Below are positions 35,901-40,812 of a DNA stretch of 40,814 bases, piece after piece. The stretch covers positions 1 through 40,814 of the forward strand of contig DYIZ01000045.1 of NCBI GenBank assembly GCA_020723385.1, written 5' to 3'. Source of the stretch: Candidatus Aquidulcis sp. Lineage in GTDB: Bacteria > Chloroflexota > Anaerolineae > Anaerolineales > UBA4823. Numbering within the stretch: the stretch's first letter is position 1; every line of letters begins with the position of its first letter. The notes below the pieces were generated by a model. The model was given only the letters and a program-made list of their open reading frames with translations. It made no database searches and had not been told where the DNA came from. The translations under genes and the position numbers were made by a program.

Positions 35901-38855
35901 TTGGATACATTGCGCCGCGGTGATTACCGATAAGGCGGTTTTAAAGACACGCACGAATGCTTTGCCGATGTACTTTAGTTCAGCGCTGACAGTAAAATCG
36001 AAATTGTAGAAGTCTATGTGAGAGGCAGTCAGCCCGGTGGCTTCGCCAAGCGCATCCCTGCCGCGCAGGTAAGACCAGTTGCCGGTTGGGTCGCCTAACC
36101 TTAGCCCGCCGCCTGGCTGTCCCAACTGGGCGGCTTCGATCAGGTAGGCTGGCAGGTTCCCGGCGCCGGGTTGGTTGAAGCGGTTGTACACTTCCTGGTC
36201 GAGGCGGCCCTGCGGGGCCAACCCCAATCCCCCCAGGCTGAGGATTTGAGTTATTCCAATACCCCAGGTCATGTAGAACATGTAAATGGTGGCCCTAAGG
36301 TCATTCTCGGTCAAATCGGGATACTGCGTCTGTAAATCCGCCAGGATAGCAGACAGGTCCGCGTAACGGGTAGAAACTTTTTCGAGCAATTCTTCGGTGG
36401 TCAGGCCTTGCCATGCTCCATCCTGGTAGGCGAAGATCGCCTGTTTCAGGCTGCGCTGGAGGCTCATCGGGATGTTGGCCAGGCTGGCCTCGAAGGCATT
36501 GCTCGGCTCGAACACGCCGTCGTCGCTCAAGTTGTATTGACCGATCTGCTCTTGGGTTGCAAGAAGCAGCGTGGGAGTGACCGCCTGCGAATAGGCGTTG
36601 CCATCGAGAAAAGCCAACAGGCGCGCTGACAGATCGGCGATCCCCGCGTCCATGTGGGCATAAGCGGGAGGCAAATCCACCGCGACGGGGGTGGTGACGC
36701 CCCATTTCTCGACTGGATCGGTGTTGGGGTTGGTAAAGCGGTCGTAGATGGCTTGCAAGTCGGGGTTCTGGTTGGTCAGGTAAGTGGCGCTGAGGCCGAA
36801 GACCAGGTTGAACAACTGCGCGTCATCATCGGGTATCTCGGGCGTGCCCAGGATGGCGCTCTGGTAGTCTTTGCTCATGAGGATTTCCAACCCGGTGACG
36901 CGGAACGACTCCCCGGCGTAGACCTGGATCGGCTGGATATTGCTGACCGTCTGGCCGCCTACAGATTCGTCCACGCTCATCTGCACAACCCAAGCCAGGC
37001 TGGCCGCCTCCCAATGGATGTCGGGAGTGTCGGGGCTATAGGGGATTTTGGCGTAGAAGGCCACGTATTGCCCCCCACTGCTGACCGGCATGAGCGGAGC
37101 AAACAGGTACTGATCGCCATTCTCGGTGAAGGCGGATACGCCATATTTTTCCGCCAGGTCTTCTTCCGGCGCCTGGTCGGTGCGCACTTTGAGCATGGGC
37201 TGGAGGCGGATGTCGTCGGTGGAGTCGTTCAGGTCTTGAAGCTGGCCTTTAGTGTCGTGCGGCCAATCGAGGTAGGATGTGGAGAAGCGCAGGCTGTCCT
37301 GGTTTTTCGGCTGAATCTGCACTTCGACGTAGCGGTAACCGTCAAAGCCGCCCGCCTGGCTATCGAGGGAGAAGGTGCTGGTGTAAGCTGTGCGAGCATA
37401 AGGGGAGAGGTCGAGGCTGTCGGGGACGAGATCGTCGTCGTTATCGTCATCCCACGGGTTGGGAATATCATCGTTATCGGGATCCCATCCGGGGGCTTCG
37501 CCGACGGGATTGGGCCATTCATTGAAATCCGCCATCCCATCGTCGTTGGAGTCGACCTTGAAGGGATCGGTAGACCAGTGCTTTCCCGCGAAATCAAAGC
37601 CTTCGACCTCGACTGTGTCGGTGATCATGTCGCGGTCGCTGTCGCCGTAATAGAGATCGGTGCCCAGGCAGTATTCGGTTTGGTCGTTGAGGCCGTCGAA
37701 GTCGGAATCCACACCGGGGGAGCCGGAGCCGCAGAGGGTTGATGGTTGGCGGTTGGCGGTTGGCGGTTGACGGTTGCCAGTTGACAGTTGTTCGTCGGTG
37801 GTCGTTTCCAGCCCGAGGGCTTCGGCGATTGGGTCGGCAGCGGCGGCTTTGGCTTGTTGTTCCCGAAAGCGAACAAGCTGGATAGATTCAAGCAGCGGGG
37901 AAAAGACAAAAGAGATGATCAGAAAAATGGCGACAGCCGCGTAGATGTGGCGAGAATAACGACGGTAGGTGAGAATCAGCGCAGCCAGGACGAGACAGGC
38001 AAAATAGAGGATCAGCGAAGAAGGCTGAAGAATGACCGATGACAAACGACCGGCGACCGAGGAAAGCTGACCGCTGACCGCAGAAAGCTGATGGCTGCCT
38101 GCTCCGAACTCCCGGAAATCCACGATGATGTGCATCTGGGCGTCGTAGAATTCGCTGGCGGCGGGCATGTCGAGGTCGAGCACCTGGCGGCGGGGCAGGC
38201 CGGCAGAATCGATCCACAACTCGCCGCTGCCGGTCATATTGCGCAGGTACTCGGGGATGGTAATTTCTGTGCCAGCCGGAAGCTGCCCCTGCAACTGCTG
38301 CGCCACCGCGGCGCGGGCATTTTCGGTGAACTTGTTGGCGTCAATATCGAAGGTGTATCGGGAAAATTGCTCACCCCCGGCCCACTCGGGCTCAATCGGA
38401 TGCACATTGGTCGCGGTATCCAGATAACCGAGAAAATCCTGGCTGGCCATGCCCCCCACAGCCCTGGCAGATGAATCCAGCGGCTGTAGTTTATCGCCTA
38501 CCTGTATGTAGGATTCATCCCCGCTTTGGACGATCGTCACCGGCGGAGTCTCGCCCTGGCCGCCCTCCACCTGCAACTGGGTGCGCGAATAATCGGGGAG
38601 GCGCACTTCGCCCTCGACGCGCCAGTCTATGCGTTGGTCGCTCTGGCCGATGGTTTCGGGCGCGGCACGCGGTAAGAGGGTTTGAGCAATGTCAGCGGTA
38701 AAGCTGTAGGAACCGGCCTCCAGGGCGCGCTGGCGGGCTTCCTCAACATCGTTGCGTTCTGCAGAAGCAGCCAGTTTGGTGTATGCCAGTAATCCGACCA
38801 GTAAAAATGATAAGAACCCATACCATACAATCCTGCTGGATCGCTTGCTATGCAT
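23925..38855 (-). CDS. Giant 4976-residue modular surface protein
   Basis: One uninterrupted frame from an ATG with AGGAGGT nine bases upstream. Approximate order: signal-anchor helix (9-29); LolA/LppX-like domain (35-250); heptamer-coded linker (251-279); two helices (277-323); second repeat linker (356-375); Ca-binding thrombospondin type-3 repeats (379-485); unassigned region; hydrophobic cluster of 3-4 helices (1005-1105); more type-3 repeats (1291-1435); CARDB/Ig-like (1440-1780); FG-GAP integrin-type propeller (1840-2215); beta-helix (2265-2405) entered by CxxC; Kelch/delta-60-like repeats with 'WDGSSWSALGSGV' (2415-3005); beta-helix (3105-3520); LamG/concanavalin-like (3522-3730); return to beta-helix (3735-3840); Ig-like (3850-4250); CBM9/DOMON-like (4252-4450); DUF11/Ig-like (4455-4875); PKD with 'YAWDFGDGTT' (4876-4965); tail 'VCLPVVVKEAGGR'. 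No catalytic site is evident. Adhesion or cell-contact is inferred from domain types. Confidence 0.9.
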   Translation of the reverse strand: MHSKRSSRIVWYGFLSFLLVGLLAYTKLAASAERNDVEEARQRALEAGSYSFTADIAQTLLPRAAPETIGQSDQRIDWRVEGEVRLPDYSRTQLQVEGGQGETPPVTIVQSGDESYIQVGDKLQPLDSSARAVGGMASQDFLGYLDTATNVHPIEPEWAGGEQFSRYTFDIDANKFTENARAAVAQQLQGQLPAGTEITIPEYLRNMTGSGELWIDSAGLPRRQVLDLDMPAASEFYDAQMHIIVDFREFGAGSHQLSAVSGQLSSVAGRLSSVILQPSSLILYFACLVLAALILTYRRYSRHIYAAVAIFLIISFVFSPLLESIQLVRFREQQAKAAAADPIAEALGLETTTDEQLSTGNRQPPTANRQPSTLCGSGSPGVDSDFDGLNDQTEYCLGTDLYYGDSDRDMITDTVEVEGFDFAGKHWSTDPFKVDSNDDGMADFNEWPNPVGEAPGWDPDNDDIPNPWDDDNDDDLVPDSLDLSPYARTAYTSTFSLDSQAGGFDGYRYVEVQIQPKNQDSLRFSTSYLDWPHDTKGQLQDLNDSTDDIRLQPMLKVRTDQAPEEDLAEKYGVSAFTENGDQYLFAPLMPVSSGGQYVAFYAKIPYSPDTPDIHWEAASLAWVVQMSVDESVGGQTVSNIQPIQVYAGESFRVTGLEILMSKDYQSAILGTPEIPDDDAQLFNLVFGLSATYLTNQNPDLQAIYDRFTNPNTDPVEKWGVTTPVAVDLPPAYAHMDAGIADLSARLLAFLDGNAYSQAVTPTLLLATQEQIGQYNLSDDGVFEPSNAFEASLANIPMSLQRSLKQAIFAYQDGAWQGLTTEELLEKVSTRYADLSAILADLQTQYPDLTENDLRATIYMFYMTWGIGITQILSLGGLGLAPQGRLDQEVYNRFNQPGAGNLPAYLIEAAQLGQPGGGLRLGDPTGNWSYLRGRDALGEATGLTASHIDFYNFDFTVSAELKYIGKAFVRVFKTALSVITAAQCIQWAIKGQYIGITGWTKLSQNFGFFTRMKINIRILGVIGAVVSVIMIWTQFGLTTDFSNPLEWRLAVASAVAATVFTIVLFLLSLIPFVAILVAVFAIIDLILFFVIDFSLSGWIIEHIAPLFYSANTLTELDSADFINSQSGLVNEGLGVTPGNRFRVSDLFWGKIILTGDGDFSDLQNSSVYGQFEGAMPGGAAVNQNDPACTAAGSATYSNYRICSNKVAVEYRLDAALRDTAMTLMSKIHADTRYEDCTLYGLICWGSNSTSTDLPDDLQESDRWAPSTFYLDVLPTTMVGLWNWNAAPVVSGHIFNPDRDGDGLSNTKETQLGTGADNWDSDSDGLSDLFEDQQRAALGTNPLDPDSDDDTLKDGFEYRLSTRINQADTDGDGLTDAEEVNHPLVDGSWVGGWLVTLPDTSLSIRVFSDPKNPDTDGDGLDDVSERAAGTSPFAFNDVPHLTLEAAPFAYSPNADGGVYVENGDTVTFIVTLASTGPHPITSTLSLCLPNFLTDIQAGTLQGDRIPPNNSSLSTCNLQLSTPLAWDFSGPYTLQLWETVSATITATVDPALPASIVADALASLPYPIGGEVSDVASRVKIAADVDNPQVTLLDPLDGAYLGGGITTYVIGGSASDETSWVTRVDIDLPAGGGTVTAEGTSPWAYAWELPEDGEYVLQAQAYDYLGRVSAPDAVNVTVDNTPPVVTFDLADGTFVTGEPGNAGVITVTLTGSASDNLSGVTRVQVSADGKPWREVQLSGGDWLDYWTLPSSESAQGEHTVAVRAVDRAGNISESLSRTIIVDVVPPTDELTNRTFLNDPPHIITGQPVELYGVVNDVGRMPGPSRPDELAGVLDSLTSATIWLGLDSAAENDAGVHAAWIGDFNADRLADLAVGLPAATGGDGKVVIVYGRAGGWPVPADLKLLSDSLSSFVGLPGAMLGAQIAPAGDVNGDGYDDLLIGDAANNRAFVIFGRPNPTGQEVLLDGNQPAAWSVINLTGLGDLSGLEAAGDVNGDGYADLLVGVAGADRIYLLLGQPGAWTETVAMNTRYAAQVNANPMGAALTGVGDVDGDQYDDFVISQAGTLYLYRGSAFFSAYAKRSLELSDADATFASADSAPQVVALGNVNGDNLADFVFSNGDTPRLVFGDAELDWSTHDFSGLSPAASGFLAAAGDVDADGHADVLIGNADEDAYLFLASNLSSVATTLTGVESAASAPYAAGADLNSDGSSDLLLIPTAAAAAGLGMYREAYGDLPFVDPNSLPVANQGAGDRGSGVNPLSLNPLSPGSVLTVDDDGCPGCYTTLQSAVDAASSGDTILVSPGVYAPFLVSGKNDLTIQGYHPDAVFVDGGGSAYAVKIQNAAGISIEQMTLRDAVNAVELDHAGVGGYITPTLVTQLESLLVYDFATHAVYMDRTSTVAPNQCTLVGGDNHIEVYGPADPAFDNAWSTLSTDSRAATDEGGGVLAADGKVFVLPGNGSSDLYEYDPATDVWTDPWDLAPLPAALVPGSALTNDGGNLFALIAPQWESFEGGVNAQVNDLAFDPNGQLYVGGSFSQADGLAANNVAVWDGSSWSALGSGVNGGVYAMAVNPSNGWLYVAGGFTHAGGIYSENVACWNGSSWSAMSAFPGIGTVPYFRDMAVDTNGNVYVTYWANGFGDRLAKWNGSSWTTMLSGVYITSMDADDLGNVYMGGSFTNLGGVTGATNVAMWNGSSWSALGSGVGSTVYSLDYDEGYVYVSSSGVQNYVARWDVDAGTWSSLGTFWMDDVPAEIVADGNDVFAWDTYDEISTYLVHWDGSNWTDLTGGTADERIGALAVWDSIVYAGGLFTQIGGDTVNHVTRYRHPLSQYNIAADEWTDLTNYPRDGAAIARDRGNTLYILAGNNSALFYRYGLDNGYWETLANLPASAGEGAALVFAQDIFYALRGDSTDEFYRYLSGSNTWEALAPMPYVASTGASLAWDGRDWIYAIPGGNGKQFLRYNIPSDQWQVLGDGSSATPDDDDLAFGALGGAGLALDGHDLYVVTGGGVAQLEDFSPVALYPQRLTLDQVAFVVDDTAANGSWLNFDLPPDDFYFTGSGSASVGGSGTDWTPDIRLAGGEILSHAQAAFLDPVHDSYRLTAGSLLAAGYHAYRPDAIVAPSGEEFTDIQTAILSGANRVFIRAGVYPQSFYLLSSVSVIGAGADTTIIEPPPSFTGALVAAEGVAGAGLSRVTLSGEGFGGDGLRVEDGAQSVAFFRSIVRGAANGIVVNGEDTDLEVFNTTLVENTNGVNTGSCAPLDVRNTIIAFNSGTGLLMQAGSCSPVRLHTYNLFWNNGADLSPALPGPGELFLDPLFADRYSHNYHLSDNSPAIDSGNPTDPYPPGAGKRVDIGYLEYSRAAFYADDDYCETCINDGLTWQVDAFDVIQDALDAATDYVRTLTNSCNLQPATCNLQTFVGVGPGSYAENLRVPSHVHLIGSGADETTVDGSGGSPVTLLGVIEAQVSDFTLTGTAGSAAAVYVAGASNSVAITHNVIRGNAFGVRFEGRSSGLVSFNTIVNNTQAGVLSGLTQQNASWKLDESAGATSFADASGNGHTATCSGATCPTAGEGGRNGSALHFDGSDDYLSVANQANLNPTNLTVAAWINADTWAAQRWIGTIVGKDDWASGSHGYVLRTGENGRLSFAIAIASGWQEALSAPLMAAGTWYHVVGTYDGNTLKIYINGIEKGALNAPGSVVSSSYPLNIGRAPYDTTRRFDGLIDDVRLFNRALSTDEIWGLYTEGSGNWVTVENNILSDNVIGLQTRFDGQIFNDFNLLYNYALDYDDQASTGLTQGAHDLVGQNPQFTDPYGNEYYLAPASPAVDAASWASAVPPGGGARADMGCFELLAAPLTVFFGAEDISTVIGSSGAGAVEVGISFVANPDDPITATLPTAWTAVALETPDQTYSYWSTDYTPTQDGLYRFYSRAADVVGNQEADEADWYEGAFVADSVAPTLGWTSRVLAGAGAPDVDVTAPLELRVQVSDYAAGQFSVGDIYFEVDGNRVDAQWAAEPWDSGQPRTFRAWITLANGLHSAQAFAVDKAGNVGQTDLLSLNVTGQTAADATPPALAIVSPSGSGWITHTATFGSTASDDNSGLASVEISLDGGYTWLPASVSGSDWSLEWEGPIGQEFVSFPVWARAADRAGNTTLEARPITVDNVPPTGLEPVTFSAPPGTHFDQPTALVITWTTPEDGSGIADVVLAVDQVTGTFPTSVVTGNTAAEMLSQPGDWYVHIGAKDAAGNQFNLEYGPWRVGTFDDPPTACGDRKQTIIVDGYLDLANGEWRESERLDDDERPHIANSQVETTALYASWDGEAFYVGWQGAWWALDGDLWVYLDTQAGGAASGIETPAGPVILPFLADLALNITSSTEGNLWAYNGAQWAAIGGMEFVQGENGDTEARIPWNIDTISSLNLVAFAVSDDIPSVDESHFWSTFPTNNDLSGALTRFYHWDDLCSVAVINDSQPRADSVLMALSSTQLPGSIWGPNAGLTYRVDLANQETRLVNGLQVELQATPGLSYLTVEGAACADCAAPDHWLLDVPPIDAAVSHVITITAALDSDLTGLSDVSTSASLESGGDVFSQASLSHRVDGETPEVIITSMPGQMLPVGLVTLYGAADDGMGAGIALVQVSTGTTWHDATGLQNWSAEVSVPVGATSFTVWVRAFDQVGLFTVVSATFEVDPNPPSVAASLPQFLTGEAAVIGGTASDGETLVTMVEVQLDWDIAPWLPALVYQPQGGQQQWRYTWQLPSEDGVVHTLRARGYDAVGNLSEPTDWLTTTVDNVAPQTTAIQLIAGADILNYLPGGSGEAVLSGATSDGSGIASLRVLVYDPISNVYQQPVDGDPQAWQFAPHLDELIAGRYTLWVEAVDVAGNTQTSGPFYLFLDQAVSGLQVVGNTPILMGSTTIFTATILAGTNVSYAWDFGDGTTLSSGAPAVVNHVYTATGIYTVTVTAANAAGSVSASKTVQVIGYKVCLPVVVKEAGGR
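28636..28670. repeat. Heptamer array in the giant gene (five units)
   Basis: Five tandem 7-mers (gtttgca, agttgca, agttgca, ggttgca, ggttgca), in frame at about residues 3396-3407, where the protein reads 'SCNLQPATCNLQT'. It interrupts a beta-helix turn. Confidence 0.9.
32071..32129. repeat. Inverted heptamer arrays in the giant gene
   Basis: Four units of agggat type (ggggata, agggatt, aagggat, aggggat; 32071-32098) are followed by four units of the complementary type (cccctga, tccccta, tcccctg, ccccctg; 32102-32129). This makes a long imperfect hairpin. It is translated as a Gly/Ser/Asn/Pro-rich linker (about 2241-2262) between the FG-GAP propeller and a beta-helix. Confidence 0.88.
32911..32943. 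repeat. Pair of palindromic 15-mers inside the FG-GAP region
   Basis: agacctgacaggtct (32911-32925), ccc, agacctgtcaggttt (32929-32943): a 33-base unit, a multiple of three, translated as 'NLTGLGDLSGL' directly before 'EAAGDVNGDGYADLLVG'. It is the same 15-mer family as in the intergenic DNA before eno. Confidence 0.9.
34300..34327. repeat. Heptamer array in the giant gene (four units)
   Basis: gttgaaa, gttgaag, gttgcag, gttgaaa in tandem, in frame at about residues 1510-1519, read as 'LSTCNLQLST'. It sits in a CARDB/Ig-like domain. Confidence 0.88.
37734..37789. repeat. Heptamer array in the giant gene (eight units)
   Basis: Units gagggtt, gatggtt, ggcggtt (three times), gacggtt, gccagtt, gacagtt, in exact period 7 with conserved -gtt ends. 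It is in frame at about residues 356-375, a linker just before the first calcium-binding repeats. Confidence 0.93.
38020..38103. repeat. Heptamer array in the giant gene (twelve units)
   Basis: Units such as gaaggct, gaagaat, gaccgat, gacaaac, gaccggc, gaccgag, gaaagct, gaccgct, gaccgca, gaaagct and gatggct in exact period 7. Because 21 bases make 7 codons, the protein shows a 7-residue rhythm (LSAVSGQ, LSSVAGR, LSSVILQ). It lies between the LolA-like domain and the next helix. Confidence 0.92.
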
Positions 38856-38921
38856 GGCGCACCTCCTATCGAATGGCTGAATGGATATCGGCAGCTAATA
38901 TTAAATTGGTTGTTAGATTTG

Positions 38922-38949
38922 AGAATATGATGCTAGTTTGTTGGATCAA
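38922..38949 (-). promoter_or_regulatory. Possible promoter of the giant gene
   Basis: On the minus strand: TTGATC (38944-38949), a 16-base spacer, TATTCT (38922-38927), 67 bases upstream of the ATG. Unlike other promoters here, it has no TGn extension. Confidence 0.4.
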
Positions 38950-39070
38950 CCCTTGATGAATAATTTATCATATCACAAACGACAGGTTGAACGCATGTTT
39001 TCTTACAGTAATTATCCTTGACCCTGTTATTTTCCGATGTTTTTTTACCGCGAACAGCAAGCTGCCCGAA

Positions 39071-39079
39071 TGGTATAAT
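39071..39079 (+). promoter_or_regulatory. Extended -10 promoter of the DsrE-like gene leader
   Basis: TGGTATAAT, which would start transcription near 39086, about 180 bases before the ATG at 39266. Confidence 0.6.
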
Positions 39080-39085
39080 CCCCAT

Positions 39086-39265
39086 TATGAAACTTTACCC
39101 CCGCCGCACCTGACTATCGAACCAGGGCGCAGGCTTGCGCCTGGTTAATTGCTTGCCGACATGCCAGCGCGGCGGAGAGTTTTTGTCGCGCTGATTAGAT
39201 CGTGACCCTCCTGGGCCGCTGTCTGCGTTGGTAGGCGGCGGCTTTATATTTTCTCAGGAGGTCGA
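39086..39265 (+). ncRNA. Structured 5' leader, candidate riboswitch or attenuator
   Basis: CCGCCGC (39101-39107) pairs with GCGGCGG (39169-39175) and is extended by an outer AAAC/GTTT pairing. Together they close a region that contains a hairpin (39120-39131 with 39136-39146, one bulge, loop ggct) and a smaller hairpin near 39151-39168. A second GC-rich hairpin (39215-39224 with 39233-39242, two G-U pairs) is followed by tttatatttt, like a terminator, directly before the AGGAGG site. CCGCCGC could instead pair with ggcggcgg at 39234-39241, so the two states exclude each other. It matches no riboswitch class I can recognise. Confidence 0.45.
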
Positions 39266-39616
39266 ATGTCTATTCCCGATTACGAAACGGTAATACTTGT
39301 CACCCGCAATGGCATGGGGGACGCAGATTTGCCATTGCAGCAAAAGCTCATTCAAACCTATCTCAAATTGCTGGACGAAAATAATATCCTTCCGGCAGCG
39401 ATCTGTTTCTATACCGATGGCGTCAAGCTGGTTGTGGACGGCTCGCCTGTTCTGGAACAGCTCAAAGCGCTTGAAACAAAGGGCGTGAGACTCATTCTAT
39501 GCTCTAACTGTCTCAATTATTTTGGTTTGGCCGAGCAGGTGCAGGTGGGTATCGTTGGTGGGATGACGGACATCATCGAAGCCCAGCGGAGAGCGGCCAA
39601 GGTGATTTCGATTTGA
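39266..39616 (+). CDS. DsrE-like protein (YedF C-terminal domain type)
   Basis: 116 residues forming one DsrE/DsrF-like alpha/beta domain. 'ETVILVTRNGMGDADLPLQQKLIQTYL' (in pieces), 'AAICFYTDGVKLVVDGSPVLEQLKALETKGVRLILCSNCLNYFGL' (in pieces) and 'VGIVGGMTDIIEAQRRAAKVI' match the DsrE half of YedF, the sulfurtransferase-like protein linked to selenium metabolism. The TusA-like half of full-length YedF is missing. Cys79 and Cys82 form CSNC, at the position of the conserved cysteine. A sulfur or selenium relay role is family-based inference. No selD or selenoprotein gene is nearby. The AGGAGG ribosome site ends four bases before the ATG, at the foot of the leader's terminator-like hairpin. Confidence 0.85.
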   Translation: MSIPDYETVILVTRNGMGDADLPLQQKLIQTYLKLLDENNILPAAICFYTDGVKLVVDGSPVLEQLKALETKGVRLILCSNCLNYFGLAEQVQVGIVGGMTDIIEAQRRAAKVISI

Positions 39617-39693
39617 CGACAATGAAATTGCTTTGAGCTTTGCGCCAGCGTCAAAAAGGCGAGATCACCCACGCCCAATTCGAGCGCATCGCC

Positions 39694-40572
39694 TTACGGG
39701 TGCGCGGGCCAGGAAAATTCGACCCAGTTGGTATAACCGTGCTTTTCCACCCCGTACACCCGCCCATGCGAAGGCTCTGAACAGCCTGGCTCGTCGGTTA
39801 CTCTTATGATCGTCTCGTATGAGCCGATCGGTGTAAAGACCAGCTCGCCCTTCTGGCATATCCAGGCCTCGACCAGATAGGGAAACTGCTCCGAGTCATC
39901 CCCGGCCTGTAAGTATAACGGGTTCCAGGACAGAATCACATCGTTTCCATCACGCTCTGCCCAAACCCCGGTCAGCGGGCCGTAATATGGAGATTGGGGC
40001 AGAGGAATGTACATTGGCGCAACGGACATTACATCTCCAGTGAGTTCCATAAGTGATGCATTGACCCAGCAGGGGTTGTCGCCGCCGATCGCCTGGATCA
40101 GGATCCAAGTGCCCAGATCATTGCGCCCGATGACCTCCAGGTTGCTGCCTTCTATGAGCGCGTATTTGTAAAGGTAAGGAGCGCCAGGCCCGTACCGGCA
40201 GTTAGACAATTGCAGCACTCTTCCACGCAGGACCGCATAGGTTGGTGTCATGGTCGCGGTATGCGTTGGAGATGGCTCTAAAGTGGGAGTCTCGGTTGGG
40301 GTTTGGGTGGGGATAAGCGTCTCGGTGGGGGTTTCCGTAGGCATGTCGGTAGCGGTTGCCGACGGGGTCAGGGTTGGGGTGCTGGTAGGGTTGGGCGTGG
40401 TGGTTGGGGTTGGAGGCAGGGTAGGCGTGAAATCCAGGCCGGCGGCGGCCAGCAGCGCGTTTGGAGTTGGACTTGCCCCAGCTTGTCCGGGCGGTTGGGA
40501 GTTCGATGGAAGATTACAAGACGCCAAGGCCAATAATAGGATTACACTAAAGAACAGGAGGAACATTCGCAT
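39694..40572 (-). CDS. Lipoprotein with TPT stalk and SH3-like domain
   Basis: 292 residues. A signal peptide ends in the lipobox LASC, with the lipidated Cys19. A Thr/Pro/Ser-rich stalk follows (about 45-112). An SH3-type domain (about 113-175) contains 'LQLSNCRYGPGAPYLYKYALIEGSNLEVIGRN' and 'WILIQAIGGDNPCWVNASLM' (both in pieces), the pattern of bacterial SH3_3 domains, with two Cys likely disulfide-bonded. A C-terminal beta-rich domain (about 195-290) resembles a fibronectin-III-like fold ('DVILSWNPLYLQAGD', 'YLVEAWICQKGELVF'). It is probably anchored outside, binding peptidoglycan or a surface partner (inference). Convergent with the DsrE-like gene. Confidence 0.87.
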   Translation of the reverse strand: MRMFLLFFSVILLLALASCNLPSNSQPPGQAGASPTPNALLAAAGLDFTPTLPPTPTTTPNPTSTPTLTPSATATDMPTETPTETLIPTQTPTETPTLEPSPTHTATMTPTYAVLRGRVLQLSNCRYGPGAPYLYKYALIEGSNLEVIGRNDLGTWILIQAIGGDNPCWVNASLMELTGDVMSVAPMYIPLPQSPYYGPLTGVWAERDGNDVILSWNPLYLQAGDDSEQFPYLVEAWICQKGELVFTPIGSYETIIRVTDEPGCSEPSHGRVYGVEKHGYTNWVEFSWPAHP

Positions 40573-40643
40573 AGGGCAACCTTCCTACTGAATCTCTTCA
40601 CACACGAACACAGGTCACTATCTGGCGTGGAATGATTGTATTG

Positions 40644-40652
40644 AGTATAGCA
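40644..40652 (-). promoter_or_regulatory. Extended -10 promoter of the lipoprotein gene
   Basis: On the minus strand this reads TGCTATACT, 71 bases before the ATG at 40572, after the tRNA terminator. Confidence 0.45.
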
Positions 40653-40696
40653 CGATAACGGCCTTCGTTGTTGCCATCCATTCATCCCCGGAACCA

Positions 40697-40733
40697 ACAA
40701 AAACCGAGGCGCAGGATACGCCTCGGTTTTTGT
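40697..40733 (-). terminator. Terminator of the tRNA-Val gene
   Basis: An exact 15-bp stem (40697-40711 with 40719-40733), with a T-run (cggttttt) on the minus strand in the second arm. It begins five bases after the tRNA 3' end. Confidence 0.8.
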
Positions 40734-40738
40734 CTGTG

Positions 40739-40812
40739 TGGGCGCGGAGGGGCTCGAACCCCCGACCTCATGTGTGTGATACATGCGCTCTGACCAACTG
40801 AGCTACGCGCCC
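40739..40812 (-). tRNA. tRNA-Val (anticodon CAC)
   Basis: 74 bases on the minus strand with a full cloverleaf: acceptor GGGCGCG/CGCGCCC with discriminator A; D arm GCTC...GAGC; anticodon stem CATGT/ACATG around the loop ATCACAC, giving anticodon CAC that reads GTG; and T arm GGGGG-TTCGAGC-CCCTC. The CCA end is not encoded and must be added. Confidence 0.96.

Larger units (their letters stand above)
38856..39265. other. 410-bp divergent intergenic region
   Basis: No protein gene is seen. The left part is AT-rich and carries the giant-gene promoter region. The right part (39071-39265) holds an extended -10 promoter and a GC-rich structured leader for the DsrE-like gene, described separately. 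Confidence 0.8.

Noticed and set aside
37734-38103. Possible CRISPR-like or minisatellite array outside genes
   Set aside because: Units are only 7 bases, there are no spacers, and the arrays lie within an open reading frame of the giant protein.
39095-39175. tRNA-like features on the reverse strand (GGTTCGATA near a GC-rich acceptor-like stem)
   Set aside because: No complete D and anticodon arms can be drawn, the T-stem is imperfect, and the helices fit better as part of the plus-strand leader.
39195-39225. Resemblance to the ZTP riboswitch (tcgtgac ... cctgggc)
   Set aside because: The spacing is too short, the GGG before TCGTG is missing, and the gene downstream is not a folate or purine gene.
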